From contig OX243823.1 in assembly GCA_945859605.1 (NCBI GenBank), positions 34,138,518 to 34,202,517 on the forward strand: DNA of 64,000 nt. The letters run 5' to 3'. The notes under the pieces are model-generated. The model made no database searches. It worked only from the letters and a program-made list of their open reading frames with translations, and was not told where the DNA came from. Both the position numbers and the translations under genes were made by a program. Positions 35,080 to 44,500 of this stretch are shown here, one piece after another; positions within the stretch are counted from its first letter, which is position 1; every line of letters starts with the position of its first letter. This DNA is from Lumbricus rubellus. Taxonomy: Eukaryota > Annelida > Clitellata > Crassiclitellata > Lumbricidae.

Positions 35080-36606
35080 GCTCAAGATTGTGAGTTAACA
35101 AGTTTTTCTGAGATGTTAGTTGTGAAGCGGTCTTTTTTCTTGGTGCAAAAATTTGAATAAACTAATATATATTATTATCATTCAACAGTTATTCATTGAC
35201 TATGCACAAAGGCATTACATAAAGATGCCCTCGAAAGCAGGACAGGTCTAAGTATGGAGCAGAGACTTAATCACATTGCACGAACCAATGTCTTCAAACA
35301 AACATGGAAATGACCTATGCACCAATTTGAGGTCATGACCTGAGTATTTACCTCAGCATTTAAATTTTTTCCCTTTTGTTGACCTTTGATCAGTTTCTAC
35401 TTAGTTTCAATTGAACTTTGTAGCCACCTCAGAATATACAACTTAGTCAGCTGTAGGCTCAAGTGGTCTGTATAATTTACGTTTTACTATATACTAAAAA
35501 AATCTGGTATCAACAAGCTTACAGGCAGCCTAACAAGTTAACAACATATAGCACATATCTAAAAGACCATTAAATTACCAACTAATTAAACAAATCTCCA
35601 ACTTATTTATTTATTAAATCAATAATTCTACCTATATAAATTATCCCTTATCCGGCAACTTGTGAAATTAATCAATAATATTACAATGACCCTTCCAACT
35701 AAACAAGTTGCCTACTTAGTCATCAACTTGTTCTTACTTACTGAGCAACTCCCGCCTTATTACACTTTCTGTTTCTGGGTAATTACAATCATTGTAACCG
35801 GAAGGTAAGAAAGGCGGGAAGAACAAATCTTCGTTCTATTTCCGGTTAAACCTCACATTTCATCCATGTTCTCCATGTCCCAAGGTCATCTGGTAAACAC
35901 GCACACTTCATGCCCGTACTCCAAACAATATGGCTGGCAACGAATGCCGTAAAATTAGAACGCGGCCGGTCGACGACATCGCAACATGTATCTCAACATG
36001 CAAAGCGTGAGGGTCGGTTAGGGCTCAGGTTAGGCGCCGTGAGGGTCGGTTAGGGTTAGTTTTAGGGTTTAGTGCAGTCATTCTGCTGAAATTGAAGCGT
36101 CCTTTAATTTTCGCGGAAATATTAGGCCTATGCCGGGCCGCTCTGTTATGCACGCATCTACGGTGGCCATATTGTTTGGAGTACGGGCATGAAGTGTGCG
36201 TGTTTACCGGTCATCTTATAATATATGGAAGACTGATAATTAATCTCACCTCGAAAGAACTGGTCACTTTGAGAGAGAAGAACAAGGGAACGAAGAGACG
36301 ACTGGACAAGAAGCAGGCGACACAGTAACCTATCGTCCGCATGAAAAGCTGCGTGCCACGGGTGTACATCTCGGCCGGGGTCCCTAGAACGAGAATCCCA
36401 CTGACGAAGGAGACTAGAATGGACAGGGCGACTGGAAGAGTCTTCATCTGGTTGTTGGCCATAAGGAATTCCTTAGTCGTTTGCTGTTTTCCACCCGTTA
36501 TTGCATAATAAAGACCGATGATGAGCGAGACTAGCAAGACGCCGAGGAAAATAACGTAATCCGCCGGATGAAATTCCCGCCGGACTTCACTGTCGTCCTC
36601 CATCAT
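22984..36606 (-). CDS. SLC5-family sodium/solute symporter (monocarboxylate/multivitamin transporter-like), complete, 677 aa
   Basis: Fifteen coding exons (5' to 3'): 36250-36606, 34007-34075, 32400-32519, 31926-32006, 31073-31146, 29735-29875, 28588-28723, 28133-28218, 27428-27540, 26997-27067, 26264-26350, 25188-25450, 24566-24666, 23568-23719, 22984-23166 (stop). All sites are GT-AG and phases agree. The protein is a plasma-membrane symporter coupling sodium entry to uptake of organic anions. Family marks: DYVIFLGVLLVS, PVALSILVSFVSG, GTPAEMY (exon 1), YLEKRFN, GGLKAVIWTDAFQ, NFDPDPTQR, GQTSVQRFC, PGLPGAFLATLFSGALS, MSSSLNSAAAVTWQD and MGPTLGIFLLGALVPFAN. Residues ~470-530 form a variable extracellular loop rich in N-glycosylation sequons. 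The length exceeds human SLC5A8 (~610 aa) because of a longer C-terminal tail. Its DPRLLIPVL stretch recalls SLC5A6; SLC5A6, A8 and A12 cannot be separated by eye. Confidence 0.93.
24020..24115 (+). mobile_element. tRNA-like SINE fragment in SLC5 intron
   Basis: GGTTCATTGGATAACACACTGG resembles a tRNA A-box arm, and about 35 bp later AGAGTTCGAGCCCC resembles a B box. No clear cloverleaf is present, so it is a tRNA-derived repeat rather than a tRNA gene. Confidence 0.45.
24660..24860. repeat. CAT/CAC-rich imperfect simple repeat in SLC5 intron
   Basis: Runs of CATCATC, CACCAT and CAACAT begin just upstream of the exon 24566-24666 acceptor. Frames through it are His/Thr-rich artefacts. Confidence 0.8.
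25930..26150 (+). mobile_element. Non-LTR retrotransposon 3' fragment
   Basis: The end of a reverse-transcriptase-like frame, with DRVEWRSCVARCAELHGKD and then a stop, followed by a TAAG-type tail (aagtaagtaag) at 26137-26149. It lies antisense in the SLC5 intron 25451-26263. The clade cannot be told. Confidence 0.6.
26590..26770 (+). mobile_element. tRNA-derived SINE copy in SLC5 intron
   Basis: A-box-like ACTGGTTAGAGTG and B box GGGTTCAATCC at the expected ~35 bp spacing. The body 'ggaccttgagcaacaagttcttccctcacaattgctcagtgcc' in outline (26678-26720) matches the SINE at 2996-3192. Confidence 0.7.
28311..28424. repeat. 114-bp AT-rich near-perfect palindrome, no spacer
   Basis: Two 57-bp arms meet at 28367/28368 (agtaa|ttact) with a single mismatch seen. 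It sits in the SLC5 intron between exons 28133-28218 and 28588-28723. Confidence 0.92.
28956..29027. mobile_element. 72-bp TTAA-flanked mini-MITE, copy A
   Basis: Ends CCCTTTACCCGTT and its complement, flanked by TTAA on both sides (28952-28955, 29028-29031). A TTAA target plus CCC..GGG ends is the piggyBac signature. It shares the core 'agcctgt.ttttcagcggatattctcagggcaaac' with copy B. Confidence 0.75.
29666..29724. repeat. 30-bp tandem duplication just past the donor of SLC5 exon 29735-29875
   Basis: Two copies of 'agatacaatgagaacaatga..gttgtacat', starting about 10 bp inside the intron on the transcribed strand. Confidence 0.9.
29868..29993. repeat. 67-bp tandem duplication that copies the splice acceptor of SLC5 exon 29735-29875
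   Basis: 29868-29934 and 29935-29993 both begin 'gatcaaaactaaaaaa'. On the minus strand this is a pyrimidine tract plus TAG and the first 8 nt of the exon, so a second acceptor lies 67 bp upstream of the one that keeps the frame. Confidence 0.88.
30046..30645. mobile_element. Tc1/mariner-type MITE, 600 bp
   Basis: About 28-bp terminal inverted repeats starting CACGGTGAACGGAAAAAACC, flanked by TA dinucleotides (30044-30045 and 30646-30647). No transposase frame. It lies in the SLC5 intron 29876-31072. Confidence 0.82.
30988..31048. repeat. (GAT)n microsatellite beside SLC5 exon 31073-31146
   Basis: About 15 GAT/ATG units lie within 40 bp of the splice donor of that exon on the minus strand. 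Confidence 0.95.
32286..32357. mobile_element. 72-bp TTAA-flanked mini-MITE, copy B
   Basis: Same length, same orientation and nearly the same sequence as 28956-29027, with TTAA at 32282-32285 and 32358-32361. It lies 38 bp from the donor of SLC5 exon 32400-32519. Confidence 0.75.
34850..34965. repeat. Interspersed repeat, copy 1 (partner at 44870-44970)
   Basis: Shared words in the same order at both sites: a 'gtgcgctgg' block (34742 and 44878), 'ctcatatgccaaggct/ttcagaaa', 'gctaaaa..tcaaacctatgg / tcacataccatgg'. It is an old interspersed repeat of unknown class. Confidence 0.5.
35026..35078. repeat. (AAT)n microsatellite in SLC5 intron 1
   Basis: About 17 uninterrupted AAT units. Confidence 0.97.
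35892..36208 (+). mobile_element. 317-bp MITE, copy 1 (8-bp TSD; swapped termini)
   Basis: Flanked by the exact 8-bp repeat GGTCATCT (35884-35891 and 36209-36216). The 43-bp terminal inverted repeats are identical, starting GGTAAACACGCAC. The interior contains CGTGAGGGTCGGTTAGGG twice and a telomere-like GTTAGGGTTAG. The interior is ~90% like 38149-38465, but the outer 31 bp are not. It sits in SLC5 intron 1, ending 33 bp from the exon-1 donor. Confidence 0.88.
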
Positions 36607-36760
36607 TTCGTAATTCGTCTTTAGGCGAATTTGACGTAAACACCCCCAGAAAAAAGCCTGACCCAGATGAGAGGAGGTGCAAGAGACCTCCGAACCCTAC
36701 ACCACACAACCCCTGCTCTCGTATAAATAACAAAGACGACAAGGCCGCTCACACGTGCGC

Positions 36761-36767
36761 TTATATA
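36761..36767 (-). promoter_or_regulatory. Possible TATA box of the SLC5 gene
   Basis: TATATAA on the minus strand, about 155 bp upstream of the start codon at 36606. A start site ~30 bp further on would leave a ~125-nt leader. Sequence match only. Confidence 0.3.
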
Positions 36768-38148
36768 CTACATGAACGGTGAAACAGGATACGTTTTCTT
36801 GCACCATTCGCAAAATCTTTCTCTTCTGCAATCGGAAGACTCACAGCAATGGCAATCGCGAGATTTCTGTGGGAACCACACAATGAAGTAACGGATAAGT
36901 TTACATACAATGATACAAGTACGAGCTGGATAGAAAAAATAATGGGAGGTAAAGTTGGAAAAGGTTCCATAAAGAATCGGTCTTCTCCGGAAGGCACTTT
37001 TGATAGATTTAAAAAGAAACTGAAACGTGTACGCTTTAATAGCCTTAATTTGTCTCCAGCTAAATATGAAGTAGGCTTCACAGGAAATCATCATGCATGA
37101 GCGCCTCTGATTAGTTTGTACTGTGAGAGGCGCTTTATAAATCCAAAAATAGAATAGAATTAACACGCGTGAGGGATTGATTGAATTCACAAAATGGAAA
37201 CTTTTGAAACACAGCTGCCACCTATCGAATGCACAGAAAACGCTTTCAGCTATAAGCGTCTATAAATTATCGCAAAAGAATCGTTGTCTCTTTTGGAATA
37301 ATTGTTACACACATAATATTATATACGGCTTAAAATGTACCTTTGCTTTTTATTTTGTTAAAATTTAAAATGTTAAAATAATGTATGAGAATGAAGAGTA
37401 AAAAAGGAAACCGGGACAACTATTTTGCTTTTATTGCTAATTGCAGCAAATTAATTGAGTCTAACAGATTCAGACAACAACCAGTTAATGTATAATAATA
37501 ACAATAATAATATTTTTGGGGTAAAATCCATAAAAATATTTCTTTTAAAGTTTTTCGCCCATTATTTTAGTTTGAAGATGGCGCTGGTTGCGTAGCATTT
37601 TATGAATCTCCTTTGGTTCATTCATCCGTCTTTTAATTATGTTGTGCTGGGGAAAACCTGGTGTTCGTGAAATTTCATATACTTACTATTTGCATCGTTT
37701 TTATGTATATTTTAGCGAATATCGCGTATTAACATTATGTAAGTTGTCGTGAAAAGACATTTTTGAAAAGCTATCAGTAAAATTTGTAGACCGCCTTTGG
37801 TCGGTTTTCGTAAGAAAAACATCCTGGTTATAGGTTTACTTTCGCTACGTCTAATATCGGATAAAAATAGATTATTATGTGATCGCCATGATTTTATAAA
37901 CCCAACGTAATAATACCTCGTACTTTACATGATTTAGTTAGTTTTGACGGTTTTGCGGGTTAAACCATATGAAATTTCGCCCATTCATACGCGTATCAAC
38001 AAGTTTTACTTTATTTTGTATTCGAATCGATTCACATCAAATCACTTTGTAACTCTAAATCTTGAAGTCGGACGGAAACTTTTTTAAAGTATGGGTTAGC
38101 TTTAGTTTGGACCATTCTTCTGTGAGGGAAATTTTATTTTAAAACTTG

Positions 38149-38465
38149 GGTTATTGTGACTGAAGTCTCGGTAGATCGTAAACAGTATGGTCGCGGTAGA
38201 TGCGTGCACAACAGAGCGGCCCGACATACGGCCCAATATTTCCGCGAAAATTAAAGCACGCTTCAATTTCATCAGAATGACTGCACTAACCCTAAAACTA
38301 ACCCTAACCGACCCTCACGACGCCTAACCTGAGCCCTAACCGACCCTCACGCTTTGCATGTTGGGATGCATGTTGCGATATCGTCCATAGGCGGCACTCT
38401 AATTTTATTGCATTCGTTGGCGGCCATATTGTTTACGATCTACCGAGAATTCAGTAACAATAACC
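38149..38465 (-). mobile_element. 317-bp MITE, copy 2 (8-bp TSD; swapped termini)
   Basis: Same 317-bp length and core as copy 1, in inverted orientation. Flanks are AAAACTTG (38141-38148) and AAAACGTG (38466-38473), 7 of 8 matching. Its inverted ends start GGTTATTGTGACTG and match each other with about 4 differences in 43 bp, but share almost nothing with copy 1 outside AAACAATATGGC. It ends 39 bp before the caspase ATG. Confidence 0.88.
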
Positions 38466-38504
38466 AAAACGTGTATTCTTTTTAGAATTATTTAGGCTTT
38501 GATC

Positions 38505-41500
38505 ATGACACTGCTTCAAGATGCTGAGTGGAGACGAGACATCGAAGGCTCGTGGAAGGCGGTGATCTCAAAAAATCGACCTGAGCTGTGCAAGATGATC
38601 GACACTGAGGGAGATTTTATCGATCACCTTGAAAGCCTCGAGGTCTTCAACAACCGAACCTGCCGGAGCTTCAAGGTACTAATCTGCGTTTACAAATGTG
38701 CACTGATACCATCTGTATGTCTTTTCTCTAAGTTACATTTCGTGTACATTCATTTCGGAACGAATGAATGTTGTTCGCTAGAATGAGGGACTGATTTCCA
38801 TGGATGTCAATCAACTGTCGCTTAAAGTGATTGATGTGTGATGTTTATATGCAAGTGATTGATGTGTGATGGTTTTATGTGTCATTTTATCTCGCTATTT
38901 ATATTGCTCCTTTAGAGACCCATCATGGCACTGAGTACATTGTGTGCTAAAAAAATGTTTACATGGTTAATCGATTGATGAGTGCTTGACTGACTGAATA
39001 CCATATTCATTCATTAACATATTCATTGATTTTAAAAATTAACTATCCTCTGAAAATAGAATTAATAGAAGTTCTGTGAATGTTGTTAATAAGTAAGTAA
39101 GTAAGCCGTTTATTGACAAAGCATCAAACACATACAAAATAACGGTAACCAGTACAAACTCAATGACTTTCGAGTGATCGGTGCACAAGTCAAAGGATCA
39201 ATCCAAAAATGTCGTATGGGCCCGCTGAGGCTGGATTGACCCTTCCTTTCTCAATAACATTGTAAAAAAACAGTGCAAAGCACAACATGTTACACATGAA
39301 ACGAAAGCAAACTGAAACGAAATGACAAACAGATTAAAAAAAACACAAAAACAAATTATAACCAATAGTTTAAATCTAGTAAACAGAGATTAAACAGTCT
39401 TAATTTTTTCTTAAACATGTAAATGTTTCAGAGTAAGACTGGACGCTACAATCAGGTGTCGGCCGTCCTGACCGCTCTGTCCAAACGACCGTTTGAAGAC
39501 TTCATAAAATTCTGTGAGGCGCTTGAGAAGAGCAACCAAGGTCACGTCATCAACAGCTGTCTCAGTCTGCATCCTGTAGACAGGACTCAGGACGACGCCA
39601 AACCCGGTGGGGGCAATGAAGCGCCGTTGAATCATCCGCTGAAGAACGTTTGGAGGGATCTGATCCGAGATAATTATCCGGCGCTCGTTGGCGTAATCGA
39701 TCCGGACGGTGGATTGATTACGTATCTTGTTGGGAAGAAAGTGATCATGGATTGGATGCAAGATACGTTCAAGGTTAATTTTCCAGTTTTATTAATTTTC
39801 AGCTTCTTTTAGCTTAATTTTAAGTTCATTCTTGTGAAGTAAGACAATAGTGGAATCCATGCTGGATATGTTGATGGTTTGGCATTAATTGCTTCTTTTT
39901 TAGTGAAACAATGTTTTTGAGATATTTAATTAGTAAATGTGACTTTTCTAATTAATCTGATTGATCTAATCAGTTGTGACAAATTTCATATAAGCAGTTC
40001 TTAGTAAAGTGCATGTGTACTTTCTCTTGCTAAATCAGTCCAGCTTTTTGGTGATTCTCTGCTTTTTTCTGAAGTTTTTTATGCTTGGTGCTTTTTTCAG
40101 ATGAATTGTGTCATGTTGTAATTGTTATCTGATATTTATAAAGTGTCATTTCAAGAAGAAAAACTTATCAGTGGCGCTCCCAACTCAAATGAGTGAACTC
40201 ATTGTTGAATGATGAACTTTAAAACGCTTGCAAAATAGTGGAAGCGACAACTTTGGCAAGGCTTCATAATTGAGTTCTAGCAGTCGGCATACGAGTAACA
40301 GTCAGGAGACCGTATATTTCCGTATAACCATTGTTATATTGTTTGTAGTTTTCTGCTTAATGTTCCTTAACAGAAGTTTGTGTTGTTATTGTTAGGAGAA
40401 GACTGGACGGAGCGCTCGTGCATCAGCAATTCTCGATCATCTAACCTCAAAACGACCGTTTGAAGATTTCCTCAAATTCTGTGATGCGCTTGTCGAAACA
40501 AACCAAAAACACGTCGTTGATAAATATTTTAGTCTTGGTCGATCGAGCGCTGATCAATCGGATGTTTATTTGGGAAAAGTTCAACCTCACGTCATCGATT
40601 CAAAGCAAGAGACGAGAACGTTGCTGTCAAGGTATAACAGTTTGACAGAACTCGACTGGAAGGCGACATTTGTTGAGACGAGAAGCGGCTTGGTCGACAT
40701 CATTGATGCGTCAAATGATTTCATTAATTTAATCCTCGGTCTCGGAATTTTCAACCCCATCAGCTTTGAGGCGTGTCAGGTAATGCAGACTTTTAGAACT
40801 TGTGCATTTGAAATGTGCCTGAATTTCTAAATCATAAATAAAATGCTGCACTCGACTTTTTTCTTTTGTTGTGGTCGTATCCACGATCGTATTTTCAGGC
40901 GCAATTTAAGTGTAAAAGCTGACATTGTTGAGTACGCAGTATATGGTGGTTCAGCTTAGGTACAATTTTTATTCTGATAGGTAAGGTTTTACGTGCCAGT
41001 TCAAACTTAGAGTCATTACCCTACAGATGGTTTTCTTGACGTACATGCAGTCCAACCATGCATTGACATGTCTACGTCTATCTGATTAGAATCTGAATAA
41101 CCACTGTAATCATTTCATTTCAGGAGAAAGAGGATATCTTCCAGCGCGCTGAATTCATTCTCGACTTCATGCGAAGGAGACCAGACGATGATTTCCTGCG
41201 ATTCTGCGTTGCGCTTGCGAAAACCAACCAGAACCATGTCATCGATTTTCTTGTTGATCACAGGATTGATAGACCTACACCTGGATCGCTCAGCCATCAG
41301 ATTCAACGAGAAACGCAAGCAGTAGAAGAAGGAGGAGGAGGAATAAGAGGTGGATTAAGAGGAGGAGGAGGAGGAAGAGGAGATGAAACGCCAATTAAAG
41401 AGTTGAGTAATGTTTATCAACCGGTAGATGATAACAGCTCGATGGAACGGATGGAGACTGAAATGAATGAACCGCGTTTTGACTTGCGATGTCTGGGTCA

Positions 41501-44500
41501 GCATGAGATGTTCGTGATACAGCAGCAAGAGCAACCACAGATCAGTAATAACGCAAGACCTCAGCCTCCGCAGTCGATAGATCTCCATCCACCGCAGCAA
41601 AGGTACTGCCAACCAGAGGATAATGATGAGGGAGGAAATCGTCCAGTCACCGTGCTTGCTAGCACCATTGGCAATGCACGTGCAACCAATGAAGCAGGAA
41701 ACAGTGAAACAGCAATCGACGATGATATGGATGAACAGAATGAACGGACATTTCAAATTATTCCAGGTATTTCAAGTTGCATAAATAAAAACAATTTTAC
41801 TTGATGTATGTGACGTATGATTCTTCAAACACAGAAAATCTGCACAGTAGAAAAAACTGTGCCTGTAACAAATATTCGAACACAGAATGTGGGATGAAGT
41901 TTATTTCGTTTTACTGGTTTTTCATCTGACCTAGAAAGGACTCATTTTAATTAATATTTACCCAAGGTAGAAAACATCTGTCTGGGATACAAGAAACATC
42001 GAACTGCAAAATCTCTTCAAAATCTGCAGAAGTGAAAGTTTCATGGAAGGTTATGATAGTTTTTGTTTTTCCTATGTGGTCCCTTCAGATTTATAAAATT
42101 TATAGTGGATATCAATTACATTTAGTGTTATGTCTCGGGATAGAGTTTCTTGTGAGAAAGTAAATATCTATGAGATCAGTCACACTACGGTAGTTGTTTT
42201 ATGGTCAGCAGTTATTCATTGAACATTATTTCTAAATTCTTTTACAGGCAATACCAGAGGACCTGTAGAGATTGAAGTCGTCAACATGAGGCACTGCAAA
42301 AAAGATTTCTACGAGTCATACCATAAAATTGTGCGTATAATTATGATGGTTATTTGGTACTGAAAGTGTAACAGGGTAAATTGTATTAAAGTCAGTTAAT
42401 TTTGAATGTTATTGATATTGATATCTGATATAAATGATAATGACGCTATAGAAGTCATTGGACGAGATTAGAGTCTGCGTGTAATGTAGATTGGTCTTTT
42501 GTTTTAATGCTATTCAGCTTCAAGAGCTTCTTCGAAGGTGCTATGTAAATTTTACATGCAACGATGCCTTTGGTATCCTATCAAATAATTTCTGTAAGAG
42601 AGGCGATGTGTTCTTACAAGTTCATGTTAATTATGAGACATGCATAAATTCGAGTGATGTTACGTTAGAATTTATGTTTAAATTGAAGCAGTGTAACCAG
42701 GAGGTTTACATGGATTTATATTGAGAAAATTTATGAGAATTTTTTTCGATTAACCAATACTTAAGACAAAATTAGTTCTGAAGATTTGCCTTTTTTGGGC
42801 CACATAAAATGGAATCACCTTTCTTGAGATCAGTTTGTTCCGTCCACAGTTTTGCAAGCGCCTAAAGTCTCCATCATTAGTGATTTCACTGCCTACTCTT
42901 TGGAACATCACTGACGAGTTTTTTCTTGGAGTGGCACTTCCAAAAATGTCAGATTACAATTTGCAGTATTTTAGAGTTGTTCGATGATTTTGATATATTT
43001 GTTGCCAAACATCTTGTAGGCGTATCCAATGTGCCGACGCATTCGTGGTAGATGTGTCATCGTGAACACTGAACTCGTTAACGGGATGAACAGACGAAGT
43101 GGAACAGAAAGAGACGGATATCTTCTAAAGCAGCTTTTCAATAAACTCAACTTCGACGTTCAGGAACTGAATGACTTCACAGCTGAGGTCAGCATCTCAC
43201 AACAGAATAATTTATGTGTTTATGATTGTGTATGATTGTATCACGTAAAAAAATCTTATTTTCAGATCCCTCCCCTGTTGCAAATTGTGCGTTTTGCAGG
43301 GCCCCTTTTGCACACGTACAAATAAGCTTGTTTGCCCCATTACAAAAGTTAATTAGCTAAAGTCATCATAAAATGTTTATTTTACCGTAGCTACGCTTTT
43401 GTTTTGTTAAACATCATATTTGCTAGCTAAAATTTGTCAACTGTTATGGTTTACTGCTTAGATTTAGCTATTCGTGACTTTAACTGAGCACTGCTCTCTG
43501 TCATAGTTTTTTAAATGTATGTATTTGTTTTGTTATGTAATGTAATGCATGTGTGCACGACATATGCAAATAAAGGCTACTTACTTACTTAGATCCAGTT
43601 CATTATTTAATCATAATGTAGTGAAATGCCATCGGGGAAACTATTGGATAATACAGAGTTATAAATATGCTAATGTGGACATCTTAGATGCACTGGCCCC
43701 CATGTCAAGCAGCTTATGACTTGTGCACTGGAGACATTCAGAGCAATGTGTGTTGTCCTCTGTTGACGTTGTAGCTTCACTTTCGATTGGAATTTGCTTA
43801 TAATATGAAATGCAATTTGGCATCAAATAAACAGACATCTCAGGTACCTGATATAATAGATCTACAAACTTACGTAGTTTTTAACTAAGTTCTGTAAATT
43901 TCCAGGCTATAAAGCAGTCGATGCGGCAGTTGTCAAAAGACGAAACGCTACGCAACCACCAGTGCCTCGTCTTGTTCGTTATGAGTCATGGTCAAACGAT
44001 CAGCACTCCCAACGGAGGGTTGGTGGATTGCATCTACGGAAGTGATGGAGTTCCAGTCATTGTTAATGATATCCTGGAACCACTGACTGATACAAATTGT
44101 CCACAACTTCGAAACAAACCGAAGCTTGTGTTTTTCCAGGCATGTCGAGGAGGTATGTGGTAACTGTGTATATTGAATTTATGATACCTAATTACAAGAT
44201 TTGGATATCGATGGATATATCGATTGTTTTTTATCGCTTTGTGTTTGCAATATGCAGAAGAAAAGGCTCTATATGCATAGTACATAATCTATAGACAGAG
44301 CTGAAAGTGGTTTAGAAAAGTTGCCGGGTCTCACTTTGGCGGACGAACACGCCTTTGGCCCATAAATTTTTCTGACGACGTTTTTCCTATAGTCATTTGA
44401 CCAAAATTACCATTTTTACCTACTTTTGGCACCTGGCGGCCTGTTTTGCGACCCGGCAACAGCAGGTCACGAAAATCGATGCCAGGTCTGAGACCCGGAC

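Larger units (their letters stand above)
36607..38504. other. Divergent intergenic region between SLC5 and the caspase
   Basis: 1.9 kb between the two start codons. It contains MITE copy 2 at its right edge, a candidate TATA for SLC5 and otherwise AT-rich sequence with no gene. 'ctttttag' at 38477-38484 could be a splice acceptor for a caspase 5' untranslated exon. Confidence 0.5.

Noticed and set aside
36005..36070. Telomere-like TTAGGG words
   Set aside because: They are part of the 317-bp MITE core and occur in both copies, so not a telomere or interstitial telomere array.
41355..41756. 133-codon minus-strand frame
   Set aside because: Antisense shadow of the caspase CARD3/linker exon; ends in a Ser run from the GGA repeat.
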